From Pseudomonas sp. CFII64 (GTDB lineage Bacteria; Pseudomonadota; Gammaproteobacteria; Pseudomonadales; Pseudomonadaceae), in NCBI RefSeq assembly GCF_000416235.1, contig NZ_ATLO01000031.1, positions 1 through 64,000 of the forward strand: a stretch of DNA of 64,000 bases. The letters are read 5' to 3'. The translations under genes were made by a program, and so were the position numbers. This document shows, in pieces, positions 42,312 to 51,734 of this stretch (position 1 is the stretch's first letter; each line of letters begins with the position of its first letter). The notes under the pieces are model-generated. The model did not search any database. It saw only the letters and a list, made by a program, of their open reading frames with translations, and had not been told where the DNA came from.

Positions 42312-43089
42312 GGGGCGCAAGGGGCATGTTCCGGTCGGCAACCGCTTTGGCGCTGCTGATTACGCGACCCAATACACCCGCGACTTTGTCAGTCGCTGGG
42401 ACGAACTGATCGACTGGGACAAGCGTGCGGCCGGCGAAGGCAGTTTTTTTGCCGATTTGCTGAGCAAGCTGGGCGTCAAAACGGTTATCGATGTTTCCAC
42501 CGGCAGCGGCTTTCATGCGGTGCAACTGCAGAAGGCGGGGTTCAACGTTCTGGCGTGCGACGGCAGTCCGACGATGGTGGAGCGGGCGCGCATCAACGCT
42601 AAATCAAGAGGGCTGGATATCCCGATTTTGCAGCGCGACTGGCTGGAACTCGAGCCCCGCCGATTGGGCACGTTCGATGCCGTACTGTGCCTGGGAAGTT
42701 CCTTGTGTCATGTGTTCGACAAGCATGATCGGTATTGGGTCTTGCGCCGGTTCAGGCAGCTGCTCAAACCGTGCGGACTGCTGGTGGTGGATCAGCGCAA
42801 CTTCCACGCCATACGGGCCGGTCGCTTCAAGTCATCGGGCCGTTACTACTATTGCGGACGCAACGCCGAAGTCAGTCTGGGGCAGGTCAGCGATCAACTG
42901 TGCGAGTTCATCTATACGTTTAGCGACGGCGCTTGCTACCGGTTGCAGGTCTATCCGATTTTGCCGGAAGAACTCAAGGACGAGATCAGTGACGCCGGCT
43001 TTTTCAGGCCACAGTCGTTTGGTGATTTCCGGCACATTTATGACCCGCTGGACTGTGACTTCATCATTCATACGGCAATCGCCAAATGA
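42292..43089 (+). CDS. Glycine/sarcosine-type N-methyltransferase
   Basis: A 265-residue SAM methyltransferase close in pattern to bacterial glycine-sarcosine N-methyltransferases of betaine synthesis: YTRDFVSRWDELIDWDKRA (about 25-43), motif I VIDVSTGSGFHAVQL (about 65-79), CDGSPTMVERA, VDQRNFHAI, RYYYCGRN and the terminal CDFIIHTA all have counterparts in that family. The true start is the ATG at 42292 (MSYIRREG), inside the end of the previous gene. The likely substrate is an amino group of the cluster product; glycine itself is possible but would not explain the other genes. Confidence 0.88.
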   Translation: MSYIRREGRKGHVPVGNRFGAADYATQYTRDFVSRWDELIDWDKRAAGEGSFFADLLSKLGVKTVIDVSTGSGFHAVQLQKAGFNVLACDGSPTMVERARINAKSRGLDIPILQRDWLELEPRRLGTFDAVLCLGSSLCHVFDKHDRYWVLRRFRQLLKPCGLLVVDQRNFHAIRAGRFKSSGRYYYCGRNAEVSLGQVSDQLCEFIYTFSDGACYRLQVYPILPEELKDEISDAGFFRPQSFGDFRHIYDPLDCDFIIHTAIAK

Positions 43090-44327
43090 ACAGGTCGCCC
43101 GCCGGCAGTCAAATCCAGCCTGTGCCGATGGCCGCCGTCGAGGGCGCCACGCGTGCCGGAAACGGCGTGGTGCTGGCGATCGTCCTGACCGGTTTCGTTG
43201 CCTGTACCTATGGTTTCGGTGTTTATCTGTTCGCCAATTTGCTGGTGGACATGCGTCGCGACATCGGCTTTGACTACACCACCGTCGGGCTGATTACCGG
43301 TGGCGCCCAGATCGGGTTTCTGGGGTTTTCGGTGCTCGCCGGCTACCTCAGTGGTTTCGTTGCAGGCTGGAAAATCAGCCTGTATTCGACTGTGGCTACC
43401 TCACTGGCGCTGCTGGGGCTGAGTGTCAGCGATTCAATCTGGATATCCGGCGGGTTGCTGATTGTGCTCGGCGGCTGCTCGGCATCGGCCTACATCCCGC
43501 TGGCTGAAATCGTCGCCACCCACTTTTCGGCGACAACCCGGGCGCGGGTGATGGGGCTGATCTCCAGCGGCACCAGTTACGGCGTCTTCATCAATGGCGT
43601 GCTGGTCAGCCTGTTGACCCTTCACGGTGGATGGCGTGCCATCTGGCTGATCGCCGGATTGTTGTCGATTACGGTGTGTCTCGCGGCGTGGTATTTGCTG
43701 CGTCAATCGCCGGGCGCATTGCAATCTCATGCGGTCGCGTCCCCCCAGAGCGGTACGCAAAGCTGGTTGTCCGTGCCGCTGTATCTCACCTGGTTGGTGG
43801 CTTTTCTCAACGGCCTGACGCTGCTGCCGTTTCAGACGTACCTGGCCCCATTCATGCGTGAAGAGCTGGCCATGTCCGTGACGACCACGGGGATGGTGTG
43901 GTCGACAATCGGCGCGGTTGGAATGGCTGCGGGCTTTCTGGTGGGCTGGGTGGCTGATCGGCTGGGCTCGCGCCGAGCCTTGATGCTGTGTTTCGTCAGC
44001 GCTGGTCTGGCAAGTCTTTGCGTCTATTACCTGGGCAGTGAAAGCGGGTTTTATCTGGCCGGCTTTTTATTTGCGCTGGCGTTTTACCCGGTATTTGGTC
44101 TGGTCCCGACTTATCTGGGACAGATCGTGCCGCTTGATTGTCTGACGCGCGCATTCGGTATCGCCAATGTCTTGATCGGTGTGGGCGGCGTGCTGGGTAA
44201 TTTTCTCGGCGGCACCTGCAAGGAACTGCTGGGTTCCTTTGCGCCGCTGTATCTGTGCATCGCCGGGTTATTGCTGGTGCAGCTGATAGTGGTCGCCCTG
44301 TTGCCCGACAAGCCCCCCGACGACTGA
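43086..44327 (+). CDS. MFS transporter
   Basis: A 413-residue inner-membrane transporter with about 12 hydrophobic segments ([20 protein letters not shown] first) and the MFS signature between TM2/3 and TM8/9 ([15 protein letters not shown]). It resembles monocarboxylate/YbfB-like MFS members. It overlaps the methyltransferase gene by ATGA. In this context it is the likely exporter, or importer, of the cluster compound. Confidence 0.88.
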   Translation: MNRSPAGSQIQPVPMAAVEGATRAGNGVVLAIVLTGFVACTYGFGVYLFANLLVDMRRDIGFDYTTVGLITGGAQIGFLGFSVLAGYLSGFVAGWKISLYSTVATSLALLGLSVSDSIWISGGLLIVLGGCSASAYIPLAEIVATHFSATTRARVMGLISSGTSYGVFINGVLVSLLTLHGGWRAIWLIAGLLSITVCLAAWYLLRQSPGALQSHAVASPQSGTQSWLSVPLYLTWLVAFLNGLTLLPFQTYLAPFMREELAMSVTTTGMVWSTIGAVGMAAGFLVGWVADRLGSRRALMLCFVSAGLASLCVYYLGSESGFYLAGFLFALAFYPVFGLVPTYLGQIVPLDCLTRAFGIANVLIGVGGVLGNFLGGTCKELLGSFAPLYLCIAGLLLVQLIVVALLPDKPPDD

Positions 44328-44365
44328 ATACTTACCAACACAGCCTCAACAGGAGAAAGTTCGCT

Positions 44366-44989
44366 ATGGAAGGCGTCATTGATGACTATCAACAACCCAA
44401 TGACCACAGTGCCTGTGCGTCCCATCGATCGGCTACGGCTGTGCATGACCAGGGTACGGTGTTGTGGTTTACCGGGCTGTCCGCGTCCGGCAAATCGACC
44501 ATCGCCAATGCGCTGGATTTTGCATTGCGCGCTCAAGGCCTGAAGACCTGCATGCTTGATGGGGACGTGTTGCGCAACGGACTGTGTCGGGATCTCGGTT
44601 TCAGCGCCGTCGACCGGGAAGAAAATGTTCGGCGGGTGGCCGAAGTCGCGGCATTGATGGCCGATGCGGGGCTGACGGTAATGGTTGCGCTTATTTCACC
44701 CACTCGCACGGCGCGGCATCACGCGCGTTCGATTGTTGGCAGCGAACGCTTTGCTGAAATTTTCGTCGACGTGCCGCTCGCTGTTGCCGAACAACGCGAT
44801 CCCAAAGGCTTATATCGCAAGGCCAGAAGTGGCGCGCTACACAACTTCACCGGCATTGATGCGCCTTACGAAACGCCGGTGTTTCCGGAAGTGCATTTGC
44901 GCAGCGATGTACTGAGCATTGGTGAGTCGGTAGAGGATATATGTGCCTGGCTGGATCGAAGCGGCTGCAGCCTTTATGACGTATTTTGA
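44366..44989 (+). CDS. cysC: Adenylylsulfate (APS) kinase
   Basis: Phosphorylates APS to PAPS, the sulfate donor. The 207-residue product has the P-loop [11 protein letters not shown] (about 36-46), [20 protein letters not shown], then [14 protein letters not shown], and the lid region [20 protein letters not shown], all family hallmarks. An N-terminal tail of about 30 residues precedes the kinase domain. It is not fused to CysN. Its place in the sulfotransferase cluster argues for dedicated PAPS supply, separate from assimilation. AGGAGAAAG precedes the ATG at 44366. Confidence 0.95.
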   Translation: MEGVIDDYQQPNDHSACASHRSATAVHDQGTVLWFTGLSASGKSTIANALDFALRAQGLKTCMLDGDVLRNGLCRDLGFSAVDREENVRRVAEVAALMADAGLTVMVALISPTRTARHHARSIVGSERFAEIFVDVPLAVAEQRDPKGLYRKARSGALHNFTGIDAPYETPVFPEVHLRSDVLSIGESVEDICAWLDRSGCSLYDVF

Positions 44990-45073
44990 ATAGTCACAGG
45001 CCGTCTGATAGAACTTGGTTCTTTGCTGATATCTGCCATGCTTCACGGGTCGGATCAAGACAAGGGGCTGATC

Positions 45074-45712
45074 ATGTTTATCAGTCAACTCAAAATCAGC
45101 TCACTGCGGCTGGTGGGCGGCTTGGCAGTACTCGATTACCTGAATACCTGCAATGGACGTCGGCCGGGCAGTTCGCTGACGGAGGTCGTAGACAAGCTGG
45201 CGAACCTGGAAGATGTGGTGCGCTGGTGCCAGCGCGCACGCCTGATCAACGACCAGGAGTTTGAGCATTGCCTGAGGCTGGTCGAGCAACCGGCAGCTGC
45301 ATTCTCCTTCCAGCGCCTGATTGCGTTCCGTGAACAGCTTTACCAACTGCTGCTGCCAGTGGCCGAAGGACGACCACTGGATGACTGTGCTTTGAATTAC
45401 CTGAATCAGGTGCTGGCGAACACAGCCGCGAAGCGCCGGCTCGTCATGCAAGAGTCGCACGTGATCTGGCAGTGGGAACTCGGCAATAGCCTGGATGACA
45501 TCACAGACAATGTCATGGCTCGACTGGCAACCCAGGCGGCAAGCCTGCTGACCGGTCCGGATCAGCTGCGCCTGAAAGTCTGCGCGACACCTGATTGCGA
45601 CTGGCTGTTTATCGACAATTCAAAAAATGGCGGTCGACGCTGGTGCCAGATGAATATCTGTGGCAGTCGTGAAAAAGCGCGCAAACGCAGTAGCGCGGGG
45701 TGGCCGATCTAG
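45074..45712 (+). CDS. ABATE/CGNR zinc-finger regulator
   Basis: A 212-residue protein with an N-terminal ABATE (DUF1470) domain (LVGGLAVLDYLNTCNGR at about 12) and a C-terminal CGNR-type zinc finger (VCATPDCDWLFIDNSKNG, then RRWCQMNICGSREKARK), with Asn of CGNR replaced by Ser. Four Cys ligands are present. Such proteins are thought to bind DNA and sense a stress or ligand. AAGGGGCTGATC precedes the ATG at 45074. It lies 84 bp after cysC on the same strand and may regulate the sulfation cluster. Confidence 0.87.
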   Translation: MFISQLKISSLRLVGGLAVLDYLNTCNGRRPGSSLTEVVDKLANLEDVVRWCQRARLINDQEFEHCLRLVEQPAAAFSFQRLIAFREQLYQLLLPVAEGRPLDDCALNYLNQVLANTAAKRRLVMQESHVIWQWELGNSLDDITDNVMARLATQAASLLTGPDQLRLKVCATPDCDWLFIDNSKNGGRRWCQMNICGSREKARKRSSAGWPI

Positions 45713-45772
45713 GATGCCGAATTTGCGTCCCGGCGACTGACGCCGAAGACGCAAACGGCTGTGCACTTTGAA

Positions 45773-46279
45773 CTACTTGTTGTACTTGGCCTGAAGCGCT
45801 TTTGCCTGTTCCAGGTGATGCTGCAGTTTTGGCAGCGTTTTCTGGGCGAAGGCTGTCAACTCAGGCGTCTTGGACGATTTGATCTCTTCTTCAAACAGTT
45901 CGATGGTTTGCTCGTGGGCTACGACCTGGTTGTTGGCGTAGGCCTTGTCGAACGACTCTTCACGAACCTGAAGGACCATTTTTTTCGCACGGGCCATCAG
46001 TTCCGCTTCGTCTGCCACTTTAAGTTTCAGACCCGACGCCACCTGTGCCAGCTCTTCATTGGCAGCGGTGTGGTCGTCGATCATCATCTCGGCGAATTTT
46101 TTGACATCGGCTGATTGGCTTTTTTGTAATGCCAGCTCACTGGTCTGAACCTCGGCCAGGCCTTTGGCCGACGCGTCATCGACGAATCCGGCCGGAGTGG
46201 CAGCAAAGGCGCTCATCGTTGTCAGCCCAAGGGCAAGGGTGATCACGGTAGGACGCAGGAATGCGGTGAGTTGCTTCAT
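45773..46279 (-). CDS. DUF4142 family periplasmic protein
   Basis: A 168-residue secreted four-helix protein. The signal peptide is MKQLTAFLRPTVITLALGLT and ends near SAFA-AT. The mature helical part (ALQKSQSADVKKFAEMMIDD; FAQKTLPKLQHHLEQAKAL) matches the ferritin-like DUF4142 fold. Function unknown, often stress-related. GGAGATCTGCCA precedes the ATG at 46279; the longer frame to 46477 lacks a site and overlaps the next gene. A small KGG-motif gene is 70 bp upstream. Confidence 0.87.
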   Translation of the reverse strand: MKQLTAFLRPTVITLALGLTTMSAFAATPAGFVDDASAKGLAEVQTSELALQKSQSADVKKFAEMMIDDHTAANEELAQVASGLKLKVADEAELMARAKKMVLQVREESFDKAYANNQVVAHEQTIELFEEEIKSSKTPELTAFAQKTLPKLQHHLEQAKALQAKYNK

Positions 46280-46349
46280 TGGCAGATCTCCAGAACGTTG
46301 ATGCCGAAGGACGGGAACCGTAGTTCCCGTCCCGTTGGAAGGTATTGTT

Positions 46350-46505
46350 TTATTTGCTTGCACTTTTACTTGAACTTCCGGAACTGGCCTTGCCGCCTTT
46401 TTTGCCCGCTTCAGAAGCCTTTGCAGGATTGTCGGCAAAGTTGCCCGAGCCTTTTCCGGTGGTTTTCGATTTGTCATCGTCTTTCTGTTTCGATGTATTG
46501 GGCAT
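46350..46505 (-). CDS. KGG-repeat stress protein (YciG-like)
   Basis: A 51-residue hydrophilic, probably disordered protein with the KGG-type motif GNFADNPAKASEAGKKGGKA and a Ser/Lys tail. Family members are general-stress proteins. The ATG at 46505 starts MPNTSKQKDDDKS; the frame reaches 46541. It precedes the DUF4142 gene on the same strand with 70 bp between them. Confidence 0.82.
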   Translation of the reverse strand: MPNTSKQKDDDKSKTTGKGSGNFADNPAKASEAGKKGGKASSGSSSKSASK

Positions 46506-46653
46506 GATCATTTCACCTGTGAGTATTGTTGGAGTTGGCACTGGCGAGACAGTTGCCTCGTGTTCTTGAGAAACAGGTTTTCCCGAAATAGTTTATTGAA
46601 CATTTGTAGTGGCCCGACGAGCGGTCATTCCGCTCTCTCGGCGCGCAAAGTAT

Positions 46654-47082
46654 TCAGGGCGACAACGTTTTCCATTGGCCGCCACCTCTTTCGCAATCAA
46701 TCCGTGCCTGCGGTGTAAGTTCGTAATACAGGGTTACAACTTGCGCATCGGGAGGAAGGTTGGTCGAGTCCTTGTCGGCTTCCTTGCTGGTTGAACGCTC
46801 GTTGGCCAAGGCTTCCTGGGTCAGGGTTGCCGTACAGGAGGCCTGCGCGCCACTGGGGCAGGCGTCTATCTTGCGTTTATCAGCGGGCGAAGCATCTTTG
46901 TCTTCGTTACTGCACGACCAGTCGATAGTACCTGGCGCAACACCTTTGTATTCGTAACAGGTCTGCGGCTGCACTACCGCAATTCCCTGGCCTGCGGCTC
47001 GCGTTAATACCTGGCAGGCTTCGCCCCAGGTGACGTTACTGGACAAGCAGCCGGCGACGATCAATAAAACCCTGAATTTCAT
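46654..47082 (-). CDS. Secreted Cys-rich hypothetical protein
   Basis: A 142-residue exported protein with a signal peptide (MKFRVLLIVAGCLSSNVTWG-EA); the early Cys at 12 is inside it, so it is not clearly a lipoprotein. The mature form has six or more Cys (EACQVL, QTCYEY, WSCSNE, DACPSG, ASCTAT, DCERGG) that could form disulfides. I know no family or function. Confidence 0.7.
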   Translation of the reverse strand: MKFRVLLIVAGCLSSNVTWGEACQVLTRAAGQGIAVVQPQTCYEYKGVAPGTIDWSCSNEDKDASPADKRKIDACPSGAQASCTATLTQEALANERSTSKEADKDSTNLPPDAQVVTLYYELTPQARIDCERGGGQWKTLSP

Positions 47083-47254
47083 TGATGACTCTCCTCAAAC
47101 AGGCAGTTGAGTTTCGGTAGTGAAGGGTGCTGATTAGTTCAGGATTGCAGATGAGCGGTCGGCTAAGTCGAGAGTTGAACAATAAGGAAATAGACCCGAT
47201 AGAAGGTCAGTAAATGCATTGAACGGCGCAACACGGGCGTATTCGAATCGTTAA

Positions 47255-47271
47255 GACCTCCGTCGGAGGTC
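47255..47271. other. Perfect 7-bp hairpin in a short leader
   Basis: GACCTCCGTCGGAGGTC lies 17 bp before the start of the acidic small gene. GGAGG in its 3' arm resembles a ribosome site and would be sequestered; the site used is probably AGAGGTGG just after it. Confidence 0.45.
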
Positions 47272-47288
47272 ATGCCAAAGAGGTGGTT

Positions 47289-47507
47289 ATGGATACTTTA
47301 ACAACCCAGCAATCAATCCCGCCGGATCCTGATTTACTTGACGATGAAGATGCCGATCTGGACGACGGCGATGTGATTGATCCAGGTTTTTCGGAAGCCG
47401 AGCCAGGCATTGGCAATGATGTGGATCCGCCGGATCCGGAAACCCTGCCGGGCAGCCTGGGTGTCATTGATGAAGACGACGATGCGGTGCTGGATCGCCC
47501 GCTCTAG
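47289..47507 (+). CDS. Very acidic small protein
   Basis: A 72-residue product rich in Asp, Glu and Pro (DLLDDEDADLDDGDVIDP; DDAVLDRPL at the end) with very few basic residues, probably disordered. No homologous domain is recognised. AGAGGTGGTT precedes the ATG at 47289. It is 110 bp upstream of the DUF72 gene. Confidence 0.72.
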   Translation: MDTLTTQQSIPPDPDLLDDEDADLDDGDVIDPGFSEAEPGIGNDVDPPDPETLPGSLGVIDEDDDAVLDRPL

Positions 47508-47616
47508 GCGCGACGCTGTAAGGGTTAGCCATGCGGGTTAGGGAACCTGTGCGAGCGACAGGCTTCATATGACGTGACTGTCGCCTCACATCGCACACGA
47601 AACCGAGACCACTTCC

Positions 47617-48534
47617 ATGAGTGATATCCGCATTGGCATTTCCGGGTGGCGCTATGTTCCATGGCGGGGCGATTTCTATCCGGAGGAATTGACCCAGAAA
47701 AACGAGCTGAAATTTGCCTCGCGTGCTGTGAACAGCATCGAGATCAATGGCTCGTTTTACTCCCTGAAAACACCAAAGCTGTACGCTGGCTGGTTTGCCG
47801 AAGTGCCTGACGACTTCGTGTTCAGCGTCAAGGCGCCGCGTTTCATCACCCATGTAAAACGTCTCAACGACATTGAAAAGCCCGTCGCGAATTTCTTTGC
47901 CTCGGGCCTTTTTCAGCTCAAGCACAAGTTGGGGCCGATTCTCTGGCAATTTCCGCCGAGCTTCAAATTCGATGCGCAGCAATTCGAGCACTTTCTGCAA
48001 CTGCTGCCAAAAGACATGAAGCAAGCCAGGGCCTGCGCCAAAGGCTGCGATGAGCGCATGGAACAGCCCGGCTACCTGGACATGCCGAAAACCGGTCGTG
48101 TGCGGCATGCCGTGGAGATCCGCAACAAGAGCTTCCTGGTTCCGGAATTCGTCGCGCTGTTGCGCAAGTACGAGGTCGCGTTGGTGGTGGCGGATACCGC
48201 CGGCAAGTGGCCGTATATCGAAGACCTGACCAGCGACTTCGTTTACCTGCGACTGCATGGCGATGAAAAGCTCTACGCCAGTGGTTATACCGACAAGGCA
48301 CTCAAGCGCTGGGGCGACCGGATTCAGGCCTGGCGCGAGGGGTCGCAACCCGCTGACGCGCACCTGATCGTCGCCAAGGCCGGTCCAAAGCGTAAGTCCC
48401 GGGACATATATTGCTACTTCGACAACGACATCAAAGTCAGGGCGCCTTATGACGCTCGCCAACTGCTGGAACGCTTCGACTTGACTCAAGGACTGGAAGT
48501 GGCGCCGGGCGACCTGCAAGGAGTGAAGTTTTGA
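47617..48534 (+). CDS. DUF72 family protein
   Basis: A 305-residue TIM-barrel protein of DUF72 (YecE-like): [15 protein letters not shown] at the start, [13 protein letters not shown] near 48, [15 protein letters not shown] near 77, [19 protein letters not shown] near 210. Function unknown. It heads a run with the YbhP-, ClsB- and YbhN-like genes, each overlapping the next by 4 bp (48531-48534, 49313-49316, 50596-50599), so the four are one translationally coupled operon. Confidence 0.9.
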   Translation: MSDIRIGISGWRYVPWRGDFYPEELTQKNELKFASRAVNSIEINGSFYSLKTPKLYAGWFAEVPDDFVFSVKAPRFITHVKRLNDIEKPVANFFASGLFQLKHKLGPILWQFPPSFKFDAQQFEHFLQLLPKDMKQARACAKGCDERMEQPGYLDMPKTGRVRHAVEIRNKSFLVPEFVALLRKYEVALVVADTAGKWPYIEDLTSDFVYLRLHGDEKLYASGYTDKALKRWGDRIQAWREGSQPADAHLIVAKAGPKRKSRDIYCYFDNDIKVRAPYDARQLLERFDLTQGLEVAPGDLQGVKF

Positions 48535-49316
48535 GCAGTGCCATTACGCCGACTGGCGTACGTACCCCCACCGCGACCGGTGTGTCGCTGAACGTGCTGA
48601 CGATGAACATGCACATGGGTTTCGGGATCTTCAATCGGCGCTTTATTTTGCCGGAGCTGCGGGATGCCGTGCGCAGCGTTTCCGCCGATGTGGTGTTTCT
48701 GCAGGAGGTGCATGGCGAACATCAAAGCCACGCCCAACGCGTGAAGGGTTGGCCGACCACCTCGCAGTATGAGTTTCTGGCGGACAGCATGTGGAGCGAC
48801 TTCGCCTATGGTCGCAATGCGGTGTATCCCGATGGCGATCATGGTAATGCGCTGCTGTCCAAATACCCCATCAGCCACCATGAGAATCTGGACGTGTCCA
48901 TTCATGGCACCGAGGAACGCGGTCTGCTCCATTGCGTTCTGGAAGTCCCGCATTTTGGTCAGGTGCATGCCATTTGCGTGCATCTGGGCCTGCGTGAAGG
49001 GCATCGCCGCCAGCAATTGAAGCTGCTCGCCGAGCTGTTGGCGCGCTTGCCGGAGTCAGCGCCGGTCATCGTCGCCGGGGATTTCAACGACTGGCGACAA
49101 CGGGCCGATGGACAACTGGCCGGAACCGGTCTGCATGAGGCGTTTGTCGATAAATTCGGCGCGCCGGCCAAGAGCTTCCCGGCGCGTTGGCCGTTGCTCG
49201 CGCTGGACCGGATTTATGTACGCAATGCAACCACGCACAAGCCCAAAGTATTGTCCAATCGGCCATGGTCGCATCTCTCCGATCATGCGCCACTCGCAGT
49301 GGAGGTGACCTTATGA
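48531..49316 (+). CDS. Endonuclease/exonuclease/phosphatase-family protein (YbhP-like)
   Basis: A 261-residue metal-dependent EEP-fold hydrolase. Catalytic landmarks are the Asn in [10 protein letters not shown], the Glu in [10 protein letters not shown], the Asp-x-Asn in [10 protein letters not shown] and the terminal [11 protein letters not shown]. coli ybhP lies beside clsB and ybhN in the same way; its substrate is unknown and could be a lipid headgroup. No signal peptide. Confidence 0.9.
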   Translation: MSSAITPTGVRTPTATGVSLNVLTMNMHMGFGIFNRRFILPELRDAVRSVSADVVFLQEVHGEHQSHAQRVKGWPTTSQYEFLADSMWSDFAYGRNAVYPDGDHGNALLSKYPISHHENLDVSIHGTEERGLLHCVLEVPHFGQVHAICVHLGLREGHRRQQLKLLAELLARLPESAPVIVAGDFNDWRQRADGQLAGTGLHEAFVDKFGAPAKSFPARWPLLALDRIYVRNATTHKPKVLSNRPWSHLSDHAPLAVEVTL

Positions 49317-50599
49317 ACGATCACATGAAACACCACGGACAGTGGCGCGATGGCAACTCGGTAGAGCTGCTGATCAACGGCGAAGATTATTTCACCCGGG
49401 TTTTCGACTGCATCCGCGCGGCGCGCAAGGAAGTGTTGCTGGAAACCTTCATCATTTTCGAAGACCGGGTCGGCGAAGCGCTGCAACAGGCCTTGCTGCA
49501 GGCCGCGGCCAATGGCGCGCGGGTGGTGGTCACCGTCGATGACTATGGCACTTCGGACCTGAGTAACTCCTTTGTCGGGCGGATGATTGCCGCCGGAGTC
49601 CATATCCAGTTGTTCGATCCCCGGCCGCGGTTTATGGGTATGCGCACCAACCTGTTCCGGCGCCTGCATCGCAAGGTCGTGGTGGTGGACGGCGAGATCG
49701 GGTTCATCGGCGGCATCAATTACAGCGTCGACCACATGAGCGACACCGGCGTGACGGCCAAGCAGGATTACGCGGTAATGGTGCGTGGTCCCATCGTGGC
49801 GGATATTCACGCCTCGGCCATGGGCATGCTGGGCGAAGCCGTGCGGTCCAAATTCAAGCCGCTGCGCATCGAGCCGCATCACGCCGGCAGCGCGCGGATG
49901 TTGCTGTGCGAGCGCGATAACAAGGAACACACCACCGATATCGAAGAGCAATACTTGCTGGCGATGCGCAACGCGAGCCATCGCATCACCATTGCCAATG
50001 CGTATTTCTTCCCCAGTTATCGTTTTCTGCGCGAGTTACGCAATGCGGCACGGCGTGGCGTCAAGGTGACCCTGATCCTTCAGGGCCAGCCTGATATGCC
50101 CTTTGTACGGGTCTGCTCGCGGCTGACTTACACCTTCCTGCTGCGTGAAGGTGTGGTCATCCACGAATATAAGCAGCGAGCGCTGCATGGCAAAGTGGCG
50201 CTGATCGATCGCGAATGGTCCACCGTGGGTTCCAGCAACCTCGACCCGTTGAGCCTGGCGCTGAACCTGGAAGTGAATCTGTTCATTCGCGATCCTGGGC
50301 TCAATCAGCACTTGCACGAACATCTGCGCGACCTGGCCGCTGCACACAGTCAGCAGATCAGCTTGAAAGGCGCCGCCCGCGGGCAATGGTGGCGCGCGCC
50401 GATGATTGTCCTCAGCTTTCACTTCCTGCGGCATTTTCCAGCCATTGCCGGCCTGTTTCCCGCCCATGGCCTGCGGCTCAAACCGCTGCGCGCGGCGGAT
50501 GTCATCCCCGAGGCAAGTGTCATCGAGCAGGAGCAAAAAGACGGCGTCACCCATGACATGCGGGTCAATCTGCAGTCCGATCAGGAGAAATCCGCATGA
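49313..50599 (+). CDS. clsB: Cardiolipin synthase B
   Basis: A 428-residue phospholipase-D-superfamily synthase making cardiolipin at the inner membrane. The two HKD motifs are [20 protein letters not shown] (about 120) and [20 protein letters not shown] (about 292). The start is the ATG at 49313 (MNDHMKHHG), coupled to ybhP; the longer frame from 49187 runs through that gene. The C-terminal tail contains a hydrophobic stretch that could help membrane binding. Confidence 0.94.
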   Translation: MNDHMKHHGQWRDGNSVELLINGEDYFTRVFDCIRAARKEVLLETFIIFEDRVGEALQQALLQAAANGARVVVTVDDYGTSDLSNSFVGRMIAAGVHIQLFDPRPRFMGMRTNLFRRLHRKVVVVDGEIGFIGGINYSVDHMSDTGVTAKQDYAVMVRGPIVADIHASAMGMLGEAVRSKFKPLRIEPHHAGSARMLLCERDNKEHTTDIEEQYLLAMRNASHRITIANAYFFPSYRFLRELRNAARRGVKVTLILQGQPDMPFVRVCSRLTYTFLLREGVVIHEYKQRALHGKVALIDREWSTVGSSNLDPLSLALNLEVNLFIRDPGLNQHLHEHLRDLAAAHSQQISLKGAARGQWWRAPMIVLSFHFLRHFPAIAGLFPAHGLRLKPLRAADVIPEASVIEQEQKDGVTHDMRVNLQSDQEKSA

Positions 50600-51600
50600 T
50601 TCAGGCATCCGATGCACCTTCTGAGCGCACCAGCGCAAAACAGGGCGGCAAGCAGCAGAGCAGCAAATGGAAATGGGCCAAGCGCGCGTTCAACGTGTTT
50701 TTCTTCGTCGCAGTGCCGGTGTTGCTGTTTTTGTTGGTGAAGAATCTTGACTGGCAGGAAGTCAAACAGGCCTTGCTGTCTTACAAGATCAGCACCTTGG
50801 CGCTGGCTTTCGGCATTGCGCTGTGCAGTTACCTCACTTATTGCTGTTTCGATGTGCTGGCGCGGTTTTATACCGGGCACAAGCTGTCGATCCAACAGGT
50901 CGTGCCCGTCGCATTCGTCTGTTACGCGTTCAACCTTAACCTCAGTTCGTGGGTGGGCGGCATTGCCTTGCGTTATCGGCTTTATTCGCGACTCGGGCTG
51001 GACGTGCCGACGATTACGCGCATCCTGAGCCTCAGCCTGATTACCAACTGGCTGGGTTACATGTTCGTGGCGGGCGTGGTGTTCTCCATGGGCTTTCTTG
51101 AATTGCCCAAGGACTGGGCGGTAGGCACGACGTCACTGCGCCTGATCGGCGTTGCCTTGTTGCTGGTCGCGAGTGGCTATCTATTGGCGTGCCGTTTTTC
51201 CAGGCGTCGTTCCTGGACGATCCGTGAGCAGGAAGTCACGCTGCCTTCCCTGAAACAGGCGTTGACCCAGGCCAGTCTCGGCGCGTTGAACTGGTCGCTG
51301 ATGGCCTTGGTGATTTATACCCTGCTGCCGGAAAAGGCGTTTTACCCGGCGATTCTTGGGGTGTTGCTGATCAGCAGCATCGCGGGCGTGATTACCCACA
51401 TCCCGGCGGGGCTCGGCGTCCTGGAAACCGTGTTCATCACTTTGATGCAGCATGAGTTTTCCAAGGGCACCTTGCTCGCGGCGCTGATCGGCTATCGGGC
51501 CATCTACTTCCTCATGCCGCTGCTGATCGCCTTGGTCGTGTATCTGATCCTGGAAAAACGCAGCAAAAAGATGGGGGAGAGGAATCAGGACGGGCGCTAG
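50596..51600 (+). CDS. YbhN-like membrane protein (LPG_synthase_TM family)
   Basis: A 334-residue inner-membrane protein with about eight hydrophobic segments, beginning after a Ser/Lys-rich N terminus (FNVFFFVAVPVLLFLLVKNL). VGGIALRYRLYSRLGLD near 117 and ITHIPAGLGVLETVFITLM near 265 are conserved in the flippase-like domain shared with MprF. It ends the DUF72-ybhP-clsB-ybhN operon, so a role in lipid handling is inferred. REP sequence follows. Confidence 0.9.
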   Translation: MIQASDAPSERTSAKQGGKQQSSKWKWAKRAFNVFFFVAVPVLLFLLVKNLDWQEVKQALLSYKISTLALAFGIALCSYLTYCCFDVLARFYTGHKLSIQQVVPVAFVCYAFNLNLSSWVGGIALRYRLYSRLGLDVPTITRILSLSLITNWLGYMFVAGVVFSMGFLELPKDWAVGTTSLRLIGVALLLVASGYLLACRFSRRRSWTIREQEVTLPSLKQALTQASLGALNWSLMALVIYTLLPEKAFYPAILGVLLISSIAGVITHIPAGLGVLETVFITLMQHEFSKGTLLAALIGYRAIYFLMPLLIALVVYLILEKRSKKMGERNQDGR

Positions 51601-51636
51601 CTCGTTGGCGGCAGGCTGCGGTCGGCCGGGCTGGCC

Positions 51637-51702
51637 ACTTCGGGGACAAGTCCCCTCCTACCGGGCGTGCACAGATCGGTAGGACCGGACTTGTCCGGGA
51701 AG
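51637..51702. repeat. REPIN: two inverted REP palindromes
   Basis: CTTCGGGGACAAGTCCCCTC with its CTACC tail and the oppositely oriented GGTAGGACCGGACTTGTCCG copy enclose 15 bp. Two converging REPs in this arrangement form a REPIN, mobilised by RAYT transposases in Pseudomonas. It fills the gap between ybhN and the converging chemoreceptor gene. Confidence 0.75.
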
Positions 51703-51734
51703 GCGTCACCTGCGACGCCGCACCGCGTGTGGCC

